Assembly: GCA_018377235.1 (NCBI GenBank)
Contig: JAGZZT010000001.1
Span: 372,001 to 436,000, forward strand
Origin: Clostridium sp.
Lineage (GTDB): Bacteria; Bacillota; Clostridia; Lachnospirales; Lachnospiraceae
Reading direction: 5' to 3'
Length of the DNA stretch: 64,000 nucleotides
Shown here: positions 34,581-43,854 of the stretch, one piece after another
Position numbering within the stretch: the stretch's first letter is position 1
Layout: every line of letters begins with the position of its first letter
Translations under genes and position numbers: made by a program
Notes under the pieces: generated by a model
The model's input: the letters and a program-made list of their open reading frames with translations, nothing else
Databases searched by the model: none
Told to the model about the DNA's origin: nothing

Positions 34581-34648
34581 AGTCTCTCTTCTCCTTATTT
34601 AATTAAAGTAATAATGAAACCTTCATTCTGCAGACCGACTGCCTGCTG

Positions 34649-35446
34649 CTAAATTGTCACAATCTCTGAAACCGCATCCCGCTTGGCTACTGTAATAGGA
34701 AAATCACTGGAATGATAAGGCGTATCGCTCTCTGCAATCTCAAGCTTCACCGTCTCATAGGCCAGCTCCTCATAGTTATTTTCCTTACTTAAATGCCCCA
34801 GAAAGATATGCTTTAAATTATCATGGAGAACACAGCTTAAAAGCCTTCCTGCATTGTCGTTGGACAGGTGGCCGTACTCTCCCAGGATTCTCTTTTTCAG
34901 GTAGTAAGGGTAGGGACCAGCCTCCAGCATCTTAATATCATGATTTGACTCCAGAAGGATAGCATCAAGCCCCTGAAGCCGCTCAATCGTATACTGAGAA
35001 TAGTTTCCCATATCTGTGGCCACTGCCACTGACTTTTTCCCTTCCTGTACCCGATAGGCCACCGGATTAGCCGCATCGTGGCTGATCTTGAAAGGCTTAA
35101 TCTCCAGATCTCCGATAAAAAAATCTACGTCATGGGCCACCGGACACAGCAGCTCCTCTGGATAATCTCCCAGGCTTTTCATGGTTCTGAGCTCCTCCAG
35201 TGTTTCCTTTGTACTATAAATAGGTACTCCATGTTTTCTGGCCAGAACTCCCAGCCCCTTTACGTGGTCTGAGTGCTCATGGGTAATCAGCACTCCGTCA
35301 AGTTCTGAACCCTTAATGCCTATGTCATTTAAGCCCTGCTCTATCCTCTTATTGCTGATTCCGGCATCCACCAGCAGGTGTGTGTGATCGCTTCCTATAT
35401 AAATACAGTTTCCGCTGCTTCCGCTGGCAATGCTTACCATTCTCAT
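34649..35446 (-). CDS. MBL-fold metallohydrolase, WalJ/YycJ-like
   Basis: A 265-residue metallo-beta-lactamase-fold hydrolase. SIASGSSGNCIYI opens the domain, LITHEHSDHVKGL holds the metal-binding HxHxDH, and VATDMGNYS, LLESNHD and FLGHLSKENN complete the set. YycJ/WalJ homologues are linked to cell-wall/division control and have been proposed to act on DNA. Its ATG overlaps the coaE stop (ATGA), so it is coupled to coaE and polA. Confidence 0.87.
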   Translation of the reverse strand: MRMVSIASGSSGNCIYIGSDHTHLLVDAGISNKRIEQGLNDIGIKGSELDGVLITHEHSDHVKGLGVLARKHGVPIYSTKETLEELRTMKSLGDYPEELLCPVAHDVDFFIGDLEIKPFKISHDAANPVAYRVQEGKKSVAVATDMGNYSQYTIERLQGLDAILLESNHDIKMLEAGPYPYYLKKRILGEYGHLSNDNAGRLLSCVLHDNLKHIFLGHLSKENNYEELAYETVKLEIAESDTPYHSSDFPITVAKRDAVSEIVTI

Positions 35447-36042
35447 GCTCGTGCTTCCTCTTTCAATTTTTCATTCAGTATGTACTCAATCTGCTTTTTC
35501 ACATTTTCTATGGTTTGATTGTTGTCAATCACCCGATCCGCCATAGCTCGAAACTCCTCTTCCGACTTCTGATTTCCCATAATGTCCAGACACTTTTCCC
35601 GGGTATAGCCCCGGCTGGCCATCAGACGGCTGACTCGGTTTTCCTCAGAGGTGTAGATGTACCACACCTCATCGAACATCCGATTGTGTTCCTCGTCAAA
35701 CAGGGCAGCTTCCACTGCTACCAGCTTTTCCGGCGCAGTCTGAATTCCTTCCTCGATCCTTTTCCAGACCGCCGGATGAACAATGGAATTCATGGTCTCC
35801 AAAGCGTCTGTATCCTTAAAAATCCGATCCGCCATTTTCTGCCTGTCCACACTTCCATCTGGCTTCAGGTATTCTGATCCAAAAGCTTTCTCAATCTTAC
35901 GGCAGGCCTCTCCCTCCGGCTCCATCACTTCATGGGCAATGTCATCGGCCATCAAAAGCCTTGCGCCGAATTCTTCCTTTAAAAGCCTCAGAACCTCACT
36001 TTTTCCAGAGCCCACTCCCCCGGTAATCCCTATTACTATCAT
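35443..36042 (-). CDS. coaE: Dephospho-CoA kinase
   Basis: A 199-residue kinase for the last step of coenzyme A synthesis. P-loop GITGGVGSGKSEVLRLL (residues 5-21), DDIAHEVMEP, and VEAALFDEEHNRMFDEVWYI match the family. AGGAG precedes the ATG. It follows polA by 22 bases, as is common in bacteria (polA-mutM-coaE without mutM here). Confidence 0.95.
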   Translation of the reverse strand: MIVIGITGGVGSGKSEVLRLLKEEFGARLLMADDIAHEVMEPEGEACRKIEKAFGSEYLKPDGSVDRQKMADRIFKDTDALETMNSIVHPAVWKRIEEGIQTAPEKLVAVEAALFDEEHNRMFDEVWYIYTSEENRVSRLMASRGYTREKCLDIMGNQKSEEEFRAMADRVIDNNQTIENVKKQIEYILNEKLKEEARA

Positions 36043-36064
36043 CTTATTGCTCCTGTCTCTTCAG

Positions 36065-38779
36065 CTATTTCGTCTCAAACCAGGAATTTCCCGTTTTCAT
36101 ATCAGATTCCAGAGCAACCTTCAAATCCGCCGCATGTTTCATCTCTTCCGTGAGAATACTCTGTACAGCGTCAAGCTCCTCTTTCCATGTCTCAATTAAA
36201 AGCTCATCGTGAACCTGAAGGACAATCCTGGACCTCAGGCCCTCTCTCCTCAGCCTCCTGTCCACCCGGTTCATGGCAATTTTAATAATATCTGCCGCCG
36301 TTCCCTGTATCGGAGAATTCATAGCTACTCTCTCTCCAAAGGAGCGCTGCATAAAGTTTTTAGAGGACAGCTCCGGGACAGGACGTCTGCGCCCAAACAT
36401 GGTAGTCACATAGCCCTGCTCCTTTCCTTCCTCCACCAGGCGGTCCAGGAATTTTTTCACTTCAGGATAGGTCTCAAAATACCTGTTAATATACTCCAGT
36501 GCTTCCTTTCTGGTAATACTTAAATCCTCGCTCAGACCGAATGCGCTGATACCGTAAACGATTCCAAAATTGACTGCCTTGGCGTTTCGTCTCTGCAGAG
36601 GCGTCACCGCCTCAAGGGGAACGTGGAATACCTCCGAAGCTGTGATGGCGTGAATATCCTCCGCCTTTTTGTAGGCCTCTATCAGGCGCTCGTCTCCGGA
36701 TAAATGAGCCAGTACGCGCAGCTCAATCTGGGAATAATCGGCGTCCACAAAAACGCAGCCCTCCTGGGGCACAAATACTCTGCGGATCTCCCGTCCCAGC
36801 TCCATCCGAACCGGAATATTTTGAAGGTTCGGCTCTGTACTGCTCAGTCTTCCAGTAGCTGTCACAGTCTGATTGAAAATCCCGTGGATTCTGCCGTCTG
36901 CCCGGATGTAGCCGGCCAGTCCGTCTGCGTAAGTAGATTTCAGCTTCGTCAATTGGCGGTAATCGAGAATTTTCTGCACCACCGGATACTCCGGCGCCAG
37001 CTTCTCCAGTACGTCTGCCGCTGTGGAATAGCCTGTTTTCGTCTTCTTTCCGTAGGGCAGCTCCATCTTACCAAATAAAATCTCTCCCAGCTGCTTGGGA
37101 GAATTAATATTAAAGGTTTCTCCCGTCCCCTGATAAATTTCCTGCTCCAGCATTTCAATCTGCCCTCGGAGACGCTCACCGTATGCCTGAAGTTCCTCTC
37201 TCTTTACACAGATTCCCGCCTGCTCCATGTGAAACAGGCTGTAAATAAGAGGCATTTCAATGGAGAAAAACAGTTCCTCCATGCCAGTCTCCTTCAACTC
37301 CTCTGTAAGCCTTTCTCTGGATTTCCAGGCAGTATAGGCCATGTAGCAGAGACACTGCTCTCCAGGGTTTAATTCTTCTTTCCCGCTCTCTGGCGTCTCC
37401 TGTCCCAGATCCATCGTAATTTCCGAAAAGATATCGCCAAAGGATTTTTTGCCCATAAGATCCCCTCTGGACGGGACGGTCATGTCCAGATAATCTCTAG
37501 CCAGATCATCGTAATCATAGGTATCCTTTAGAGGATTCAGCAGATATCCAGCCACTCCGGCGTCAAACAGCTGCCTGCTTTTCGGATCGTCTCCTTCGCA
37601 GTCTCCCAATGTGTCAGCTGCCGGAAGAAACGGAAGCTGGCTTTTCAAATCCAGAAAGTTCAGCCTAGCCCCCTGTTCTGCCAGATAGTTCAGCTGATCG
37701 GTCAGGTACTCTCCTGAGATTGTGTCGGAGGTGTGAATACAGTAAATGTCTTTCTCCCCAAAGGCCAGTCCTAAAGCCAGAACCGTACCTGATTCTGCAG
37801 CCAGCTGAATGCCTGCCTCTCCAGCCTTTAGCGCCTTTTCAAATATCTGCTCTGTCTCCTTATTCTGCGAAACTGCAAGGAACTGCTTTTCCTCCTGGTT
37901 TTCTGTCCTGGAATCCGCATTAAATCTGAGTAAAAGAGACTTAAATTCCAGCTGACTTAACAGCTGATAAGCCTCTGGCGTGTACAGATTTCCCAGTTTT
38001 GCATCCTCCATGGAAAACTCAATGGGACAATCTGTGCAGATTAAGGCCAGCTCCTTGCTCATCTGGGCCATGTCATAATGCTCTCTCAGGGCTTTCTGCG
38101 CTCTGGGCGGCTTAATCTCGTCAAGGTGGGCATAGGCGTTCTCAATGCTGCCGTAGGCTGTGATCAGAGCCGTCGCCGTCTTCTCCCCAATGCTTGGAAC
38201 GCCCGGAATATTATCAGAGGCGTCACCCATCAGAGCCTTCACATCCACAAACTCCTTCGGTGTCACCTGATACTGCTCCTTCACATCAGCCGGATAATAA
38301 TCCTTGATTTCTGTACCTCCCCTGGTTGTCTTAGGCATCCTGATTTTCACATGCTCATCTGCCAGCTGCAGCAGATCCCGATCTCCTGACACGATGGCCA
38401 CCTCTGCTCCAGCCGCTGCGCATCTGCCGGCAATCGTTCCCAGCACGTCATCTGCCTCGTAGCCAGGCAGCGAACAGATGGGAATTCCCATGGCGGCAAG
38501 AACCTCCTTGATTACAGGAACCTGCTCCCGCAGCTCCTCCGGCATAGGCTTTCTCGTTCCCTTGTAGGCTTCATACATCTTATGACGGAAGGTGGGTTCC
38601 TTCAAGTCAAAGGCCACCGCCAGGTGGTCTGCCCTCTCGTCCTCAATTACCCGGAACATGATATTTAAAAAACCATAAACGGCGTTTGTGTGAAGCCCCC
38701 TGGAATTAGTCAGCTCTGGTACGCCGTAAAAAGCTCTGTTTAGAATACTGTGTCCGTCTATCAAAACTACCTTGCTCAT
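36065..38779 (-). CDS. polA: DNA polymerase I
   Basis: A 904-residue enzyme for repair and Okazaki-fragment processing. Residues about 1-290 form the 5'-nuclease (DGHSILNRAFYG, GYEADDVLG, GDASDNIPGV). Residues about 300-470 have the shape of the 3'-5' exonuclease, but the first metal motif reads GIQLAAESG instead of DTETTG, so proofreading is probably lost, as in Bacillus enzymes. The polymerase part shows DADYSQIELR (motif A), the O-helix RRNAKAVNFGIVYG and QVHDELLIE (motif C). First gene of a run with coaE and the MBL gene. Confidence 0.97.
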   Translation of the reverse strand: MSKVVLIDGHSILNRAFYGVPELTNSRGLHTNAVYGFLNIMFRVIEDERADHLAVAFDLKEPTFRHKMYEAYKGTRKPMPEELREQVPVIKEVLAAMGIPICSLPGYEADDVLGTIAGRCAAAGAEVAIVSGDRDLLQLADEHVKIRMPKTTRGGTEIKDYYPADVKEQYQVTPKEFVDVKALMGDASDNIPGVPSIGEKTATALITAYGSIENAYAHLDEIKPPRAQKALREHYDMAQMSKELALICTDCPIEFSMEDAKLGNLYTPEAYQLLSQLEFKSLLLRFNADSRTENQEEKQFLAVSQNKETEQIFEKALKAGEAGIQLAAESGTVLALGLAFGEKDIYCIHTSDTISGEYLTDQLNYLAEQGARLNFLDLKSQLPFLPAADTLGDCEGDDPKSRQLFDAGVAGYLLNPLKDTYDYDDLARDYLDMTVPSRGDLMGKKSFGDIFSEITMDLGQETPESGKEELNPGEQCLCYMAYTAWKSRERLTEELKETGMEELFFSIEMPLIYSLFHMEQAGICVKREELQAYGERLRGQIEMLEQEIYQGTGETFNINSPKQLGEILFGKMELPYGKKTKTGYSTAADVLEKLAPEYPVVQKILDYRQLTKLKSTYADGLAGYIRADGRIHGIFNQTVTATGRLSSTEPNLQNIPVRMELGREIRRVFVPQEGCVFVDADYSQIELRVLAHLSGDERLIEAYKKAEDIHAITASEVFHVPLEAVTPLQRRNAKAVNFGIVYGISAFGLSEDLSITRKEALEYINRYFETYPEVKKFLDRLVEEGKEQGYVTTMFGRRRPVPELSSKNFMQRSFGERVAMNSPIQGTAADIIKIAMNRVDRRLRREGLRSRIVLQVHDELLIETWKEELDAVQSILTEEMKHAADLKVALESDMKTGNSWFETK

Positions 38780-38807
38780 CTATCTGTCTCCCTGCACATT
38801 TTTACTG

Positions 38808-39143
38808 TCAATAAAACCAAATCCGAAACTGCAGAAGGGTTGTCACAATGACGGCCATCACTCCCAGCGTGTTAACTGCATAGCGAAACATCCGGAACAT
38901 CCACATGTGACTTACTTTTAAATAGGATTCCTCAATTTTATGCTCTAAATCCCCGGCAATATCATAGGTTCCAGAATCATGATCCAGCTGTTTGAGGCCC
39001 ACATCCACCATGAAATAAATTTCCAGCTCCTCCCGGCAGTTAGGACACTCGTCAATATGGTTTAAAAAAGCTTCCAGTTCATCACCGGACAGCTCATCCC
39101 TGATATAGGGCGTCACCAGACGCTCCGCTTCCTGACAGGTCAT
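38808..39143 (-). CDS. Zinc-finger anti-sigma-like membrane protein
   Basis: A 111-residue protein. The N-terminus has a zf-HC2 motif (MTCQEAERLVTPYI, HIDECPNCREELE), as in anti-sigma factors that hold sigma at the membrane. One transmembrane segment lies near the C-terminus (YAVNTLGVMAVIVTTLLQF). AAGGAGGG precedes the ATG. No sigma gene is adjacent, so its partner is unknown; it is 28 bases from polA and may be co-transcribed. Confidence 0.8.
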   Translation of the reverse strand: MTCQEAERLVTPYIRDELSGDELEAFLNHIDECPNCREELEIYFMVDVGLKQLDHDSGTYDIAGDLEHKIEESYLKVSHMWMFRMFRYAVNTLGVMAVIVTTLLQFRIWFY

Positions 39144-39285
39144 AGGGCCCTCCTTTCCCCCTGCATGCGTAAAAATCTTTTCTTATCATACAATAAGAAG
39201 AAATCTTTTTCAAGGGAAGCTTTTTTCTGCCAGGCTAAAAAGTATTATTTAGGAGAAAGGAAGCAAATCTTTGTCCATAAAAAAA

Positions 39286-39331
39286 GGGCATTTCCCGTAC
39301 TGTGCCGCAATATCACTGCTGGAAAATACCC
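39286..39331 (-). terminator. Terminator of the sugar-catabolism/ABC operon
   Basis: GGGTATTTTCC and GGGAAATGCCC pair around a long loop, followed on the minus strand by seven T residues. Confidence 0.75.
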
Positions 39332-39340
39332 TCTTTACTA

Positions 39341-40303
39341 TTATTTTCTAAACTGGTCAATAATGACTGCTACCAGAATAATGGCTCCCATGGCCACAGT
39401 CTGCCAATAGGAGGAAACGCCCAATAAGCTTAGAGCATTATTGATAATTCCGATTACGAAAAGTCCCACTACTGTCTGGGGAATTCCACCACGGCCACCT
39501 GACATGCTTGTTCCACCCATAGCTACTGCCGCAATCGCGTTCAGCTCATAGCCTGTTGCCGCTGTTGCCTGACCGTTTTGAAGCTTGGATGCAAGCACAA
39601 GTCCAGCTAAGGCTGCCAGGATACCGGAGATCACATACACGGAAAATCTCGTTCCCGTCACATGGATTCCCGTCAGCTTAGCCACCTCTTTATTGCTTCC
39701 CACCGCATAAATATATCGTCCGAAACATGTTTTCTGAAGCACAATATAGGACGCTGCAATCACAAGCACCATCAGAATAATGGAGACAGGAATTCCGCCA
39801 ATGCTTCTCAGTCCCAGCCAGCCAAAGCTCTCTGGCAGACCGAATACCGGCTTCGCATCCGTAAACACATAGGCCAGTCCTCTGGCTGCATTCATCATAG
39901 CCAGGGTAGCAATAAACGGAGGCACGTTAAGTTTTGCAATGCAAAAGCCGTTGACAGCGCCGCACAGGCCGCCCACTGCCATTGCTGTAACTAAAATCAC
40001 AAGAAGGCAGACCGGCACACTAGCATTGGGCATCATCTTAATTGCGCTGGCTCCCGCAACTCCTGCAATCGCCGCCACAGAGCCTACTGATAGGTCGATT
40101 CCATCTGACAAAATGACAAAAGTCATTCCGCAGGCAATCAGGGCGTTGATGGAGACCTGAATCATAATATTCATCAGGTTGCCCGCTGTGGCAAATCTTG
40201 GAACTCCAATCATACATGCGGCGAACAGAATCACTGCAAAAAACAGCATGGTATGATTTACGGCAAAGGCTTTCGCCTGGTTTTGTTTCACGTTATGATT
40301 CAT
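39341..40303 (-). CDS. Ribose-type sugar ABC importer permease (RbsC-like)
   Basis: A 320-residue CUT2 permease with about eight to ten hydrophobic segments. GMTFVILSDGIDLSVGSVAA and AVAMGGTSMSGGRGGIPQT are hallmark segments of the RbsC/XylH group, which import monosaccharides. The start at 40303 follows AGGAGGG; an ATG at 40339 in the same frame lies inside the ATPase gene. Last gene of an eight-gene catabolic operon. Confidence 0.93.
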   Translation of the reverse strand: MNHNVKQNQAKAFAVNHTMLFFAVILFAACMIGVPRFATAGNLMNIMIQVSINALIACGMTFVILSDGIDLSVGSVAAIAGVAGASAIKMMPNASVPVCLLVILVTAMAVGGLCGAVNGFCIAKLNVPPFIATLAMMNAARGLAYVFTDAKPVFGLPESFGWLGLRSIGGIPVSIILMVLVIAASYIVLQKTCFGRYIYAVGSNKEVAKLTGIHVTGTRFSVYVISGILAALAGLVLASKLQNGQATAATGYELNAIAAVAMGGTSMSGGRGGIPQTVVGLFVIGIINNALSLLGVSSYWQTVAMGAIILVAVIIDQFRK

Positions 40304-40307
40304 CTGT

Positions 40308-41822
40308 CTATCCCTCCTGACTCGTCTCCTTGCTGGCAAGCTGCATTACCCGCTCTTCTGTCGCCTCGCTCTGTTCCAGGAAGCCTGCCACTCTTCCCTC
40401 TCGCATAATCATAATCCTAGTCGAGCATCCGATAATTTCCGGAAGCTCTGACGAGACGAGAATAATGCTTCCTCCGTTTTCCACAAACTCCTTCATCAGA
40501 GCATAAATTTCCGCCTTGGCATTCACATCAATACCTCTGGTCGGCTCATCCATAATAAGAATTTTCGACTGAGCTAACAGCCATTTAGCGATGACTACTT
40601 TCTGCTGGTTTCCGCCGGAGAGATTTTTTAGCAGGGCTTTTTCCGAAGGCGTCTTGATTCTCAGCTTCTCAATATAAGCCATCGACTCTCTTCGCTCCCA
40701 GTTAAAGTCGATAAACCCGTGGCGGGCGTTGGCCTGCAGAGACGCCAGGGACGTATTTTCCTTTACATTTTTCTCCAGCAGAAGTCCCTGCCCTCTTCGA
40801 TCCTCCGGGATCAGACCCAGTCCCAGACGGATCGTGTCCTTCGGCGTTTTAGCTTTATAGGGTTTTCCATAGAGGAAGCATTCTCCGCTGTCATAGGCGT
40901 CTGCTCCGAACAAAGCGCGCATAACCTCTGTGCGTCCGGCTCCGATCAGTCCGGCTACTCCCAGAATTTCTCCCTTGTTAAGCTGAAACGATACGTTTTC
41001 AAACACTCCCTTTTTAGTCAGGTGTTTTACCTCCAACACTGTCTCCTGCGTCTTAGGCGGATCCGGCTTATAATAATAGCTGGAAATCTCCCGTCCCACC
41101 ATCATGGCAACCATCTGGTCCTCCGTTACCTGGCTGACAGGAAGCGTATCCACCAGACGGCCGTCCCTCAAAACTGTAAGCATGTCTCCCATCTCTAGGA
41201 TCTCTTTCAGACGGTGAGAAATATAGATAATCGCTACATTTTCCTTTTTCAGCTTTCTCATAACCTGAAACAGAGATGAAACCTCATGATCAGACAGGGA
41301 GCTGGTCGGTTCATCCATAATAACCATCCGGCTGTTCTGGGATACGGCCCGCACAATCTCCACCATCTGTTTGGCTCCATTATTTAAATCCCTGATATAT
41401 GCCTTCGGCTCAATATCAATGTCAATGGATTCCATCAGTTTTCTGGTTTCCCGAATCATGGCCGCGGCGTCCACAAAACCGCCCTTTTTAATCTCCCGCC
41501 CCAGAAATACGTTTTCATAGACTCTCAGGTCGTCAATAACACTCAGTTCCTGATGAATCACGCTGATTCCAAGCTTTCCGGCCTGTCTGATTCCCGACAG
41601 ATGCTCTTTTTTTCCATTGATCAGCACCTCTCCCCTATCTGGCTGATAGATACCTGAAATCATCTTTATAATGGTAGATTTCCCCGCTCCATTCTCTCCC
41701 AGCAGGACATGAACCTGCCCAGGGAAAAAGGAAATGGAAATATCCTCCAGAACCTTTACGCCGGGAAAGGATTTATCTATATGTCTGAGCTCCACAAACG
41801 GCGTCTCTTTACTCCCCTGCAT
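40308..41822 (-). CDS. Ribose-type sugar ABC importer ATPase, two-domain (RbsA/MglA-like)
   Basis: A 504-residue protein with two ABC domains. The first has Walker A GENGAGKST and Walker B MVIMDEPTSSL; the second has LSGGNQQKVVIAKWL and ILIMDEPTRGIDV but a degenerate Walker A (GLIGAGRTE), as usual for CUT2 ATPases. The start at 41822 follows GGGGAG; a GTG at 41867 has no ribosome site. It drives the permease at 39341 and the binding protein at 41891. Confidence 0.93.
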   Translation of the reverse strand: MQGSKETPFVELRHIDKSFPGVKVLEDISISFFPGQVHVLLGENGAGKSTIIKMISGIYQPDRGEVLINGKKEHLSGIRQAGKLGISVIHQELSVIDDLRVYENVFLGREIKKGGFVDAAAMIRETRKLMESIDIDIEPKAYIRDLNNGAKQMVEIVRAVSQNSRMVIMDEPTSSLSDHEVSSLFQVMRKLKKENVAIIYISHRLKEILEMGDMLTVLRDGRLVDTLPVSQVTEDQMVAMMVGREISSYYYKPDPPKTQETVLEVKHLTKKGVFENVSFQLNKGEILGVAGLIGAGRTEVMRALFGADAYDSGECFLYGKPYKAKTPKDTIRLGLGLIPEDRRGQGLLLEKNVKENTSLASLQANARHGFIDFNWERRESMAYIEKLRIKTPSEKALLKNLSGGNQQKVVIAKWLLAQSKILIMDEPTRGIDVNAKAEIYALMKEFVENGGSIILVSSELPEIIGCSTRIMIMREGRVAGFLEQSEATEERVMQLASKETSQEG

Positions 41823-41890
41823 CTCCTGCTCCCCTTTCTGATCAGAGGACGCCTCCCCTTTCTCCACGTCCGGGGCGGCGTCCGCCGTTT

Positions 41891-42892
41891 TTATTCTGCG
41901 TTTTCTGCGTCAATCATGTATGGGGAGATGAGGATTTCTGCCTCTGGTGTCTCGCCCTCCAGGTATGTCTTAACTGTCTCAAGTGTTGTCTTTCCGATTG
42001 CTTCCGGATCCTGCGCTACGTCTGCTACCCAATTTGCGCCCTTCTTAATCTCGGCAATTCCTTCTGGGTTTCCGTCATAGCCGATGATCTTTGTGTCAGC
42101 GCCTGCTGCTGTGATAGAGGATAATGCTCCGATTCCAGCCGGATCTCCTACACAGAATACAGCATCCAGCTGATCATGCTTTAACAGCATATTCTGCATT
42201 ACATCTGCAGCCTTCTGCTGGTCGCCGGAGTAGTTCTGAACGTCTACCACCTGGATGTCAGGAGCATTTGCAGCCAGATACTCTGTAAAGCCTGTCTCTC
42301 TGTCTACGCAGCTCTCAATCTCAGAATATGTAATAACCGCTACGTTTCCCTTCTTTTCCGGAAGCACCTTCTCTACCAGATACTGCGCTGCCAGCTCTCC
42401 GCCCTTCTTATTATCGGTAGCTACATGGCAGACTGCCTCTCCGTCAGACTTGATATCCATGGTAAATACTGGAATATCCTCTGCTGCTGCCAGCTCAATC
42501 ATGGACTTAGAGCCTGCTGAGTTAGTCGGAGCAATAACAATGGCGTCCACATCCTTTGTGATAAAGTCCTGAACCTGGCCCAGCTGCTTGTTAGCATCTC
42601 CTGCTGCATCCTGAACATCCAGAGTCCAGCCATACTCCTCAGCAGCCGCTTCCATAGCGGTCTGGATATTGTTATAGAACACATGAGTGCTGTTTAACAG
42701 GCTCACGCCTACTGTAATATCTCCGTCTGCTGCCTTACTCTCCTCAGCTTTTTCCGTCTCCTCTGCCGCCGCTGTCGTCTCTGCCGCTGTGCTTTTCTCT
42801 GTCTCCCCTGCCGGCTCCCCTGAACCGGAGCATGCTGTCATGGATGCCGCCATCACTGCTGCCATTGTAAAAGCCATCACCTTTTTCATCAT
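41891..42892 (-). CDS. Sugar ABC importer substrate-binding lipoprotein (CUT2)
   Basis: A 333-residue lipoprotein (lipobox MTAC) with a Glu/Thr/Ala-rich linker and a type 1 periplasmic-binding fold of the RbsB kind: ITVGVSLLNSTHVFYNNIQ, DAIVIAPTNSAGS, IGYDGNPEG. CUT2 binding proteins carry monosaccharides or small polyols. AAGGAGG precedes the ATG. The ligand is presumably the substrate of the kinases and aldolase encoded upstream. Confidence 0.92.
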   Translation of the reverse strand: MMKKVMAFTMAAVMAASMTACSGSGEPAGETEKSTAAETTAAAEETEKAEESKAADGDITVGVSLLNSTHVFYNNIQTAMEAAAEEYGWTLDVQDAAGDANKQLGQVQDFITKDVDAIVIAPTNSAGSKSMIELAAAEDIPVFTMDIKSDGEAVCHVATDNKKGGELAAQYLVEKVLPEKKGNVAVITYSEIESCVDRETGFTEYLAANAPDIQVVDVQNYSGDQQKAADVMQNMLLKHDQLDAVFCVGDPAGIGALSSITAAGADTKIIGYDGNPEGIAEIKKGANWVADVAQDPEAIGKTTLETVKTYLEGETPEAEILISPYMIDAENAE

Positions 42893-42956
42893 TACTTCCT
42901 CCTTATAAATTATATAGTTTTATGCTGATCCGGACTGTTTCCGGATAACATTCTCC

Positions 42957-43811
42957 CTATGCCCTGCTCTGGCAGTTTAAAATTTCCAGCTTGTGAAGCA
43001 CCAGCTCCTTCACCTTTTTCCGTCCTTCAGCCCCGTACTTTTTCGGATCAAAAACATCTGGATTTTCCTTCAGATATTCCTTCACTCCCCTTGAGAAAGC
43101 GTCTCTCAGCTCAGTGGCAAAATTCACCTTACATACGCCCAGCCCTGTGGCTCTTCTGATATCCTCGTCCGGAATTCCGGAGGCGCCGTGAAGAACCAGC
43201 GGAACAGATACACGTTTTCTGGTTTCCTCCAGAATATCAAATCTCAGCTTTGGAACACCCTTGTAAAAACCATGAGCGTTTCCGATTCCCACTGCCAGGG
43301 AATCTACCCCTGTCCTCTCTGCAAACTCCCCTGCTTCGTCCGGATCCGTGAAGGCCTTCTCGCTATCCTTCACCTCATGGGAATCCTCCTTTCCTCCCAC
43401 GGTTCCCAGCTCTCCCTCTACAGGAATTCCCATAGCGTGAGCCATCTGAACCACCTTGGCCGAAATCTCTACATTTTTCTCAAAGGGTTCCTTAGATCCG
43501 TCTATCATAATGGAAGTATAGCCAGAGCGCAGCGCTCTCGCAGCCAGCTCAAAGCTGCTTCCGTGATCCAGATGCAGGGCAACCGGCACCTTCGCCTTCT
43601 CTGCCTCCGCCCGACACATACCGTAAAACATCTCCGGATCCGCATATTTTAAGGTTCCAGGAGTAGTCTGGATAATCACAGGCGCCTGCATCTGCTCCGC
43701 CGCCTCAATTACCGCCTGTACCATTTCCATATTTTCTGCATTAAAGGCTCCTACCGCATAGCCCTCTCGCTGCGCCTTCAAAAGCATTTCTTTCGTTGTT
43801 ACCATTGCCAT
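42957..43811 (-). CDS. Class II ketose-bisphosphate aldolase (GatY/KbaY/FbaA-like)
   Basis: A 284-residue zinc aldolase. ALHLDHGSSFE holds a metal-binding His and catalytic Asp, followed by VEGELGTVGGKED, GIGNAHGFYKG and LVLHGASGIP. The family cleaves fructose- or tagatose-1,6-bisphosphate to dihydroxyacetone phosphate and glyceraldehyde phosphate. GGAGG precedes the ATG. It follows a PfkB kinase by 43 bases; which bisphosphate it cuts cannot be told from the sequence. Confidence 0.9.
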   Translation of the reverse strand: MAMVTTKEMLLKAQREGYAVGAFNAENMEMVQAVIEAAEQMQAPVIIQTTPGTLKYADPEMFYGMCRAEAEKAKVPVALHLDHGSSFELAARALRSGYTSIMIDGSKEPFEKNVEISAKVVQMAHAMGIPVEGELGTVGGKEDSHEVKDSEKAFTDPDEAGEFAERTGVDSLAVGIGNAHGFYKGVPKLRFDILEETRKRVSVPLVLHGASGIPDEDIRRATGLGVCKVNFATELRDAFSRGVKEYLKENPDVFDPKKYGAEGRKKVKELVLHKLEILNCQSRA

Positions 43812-43854
43812 AGCCTGTATCCTCCTCCAATTTTCTGCCAGCAGCGTCTGCCCT

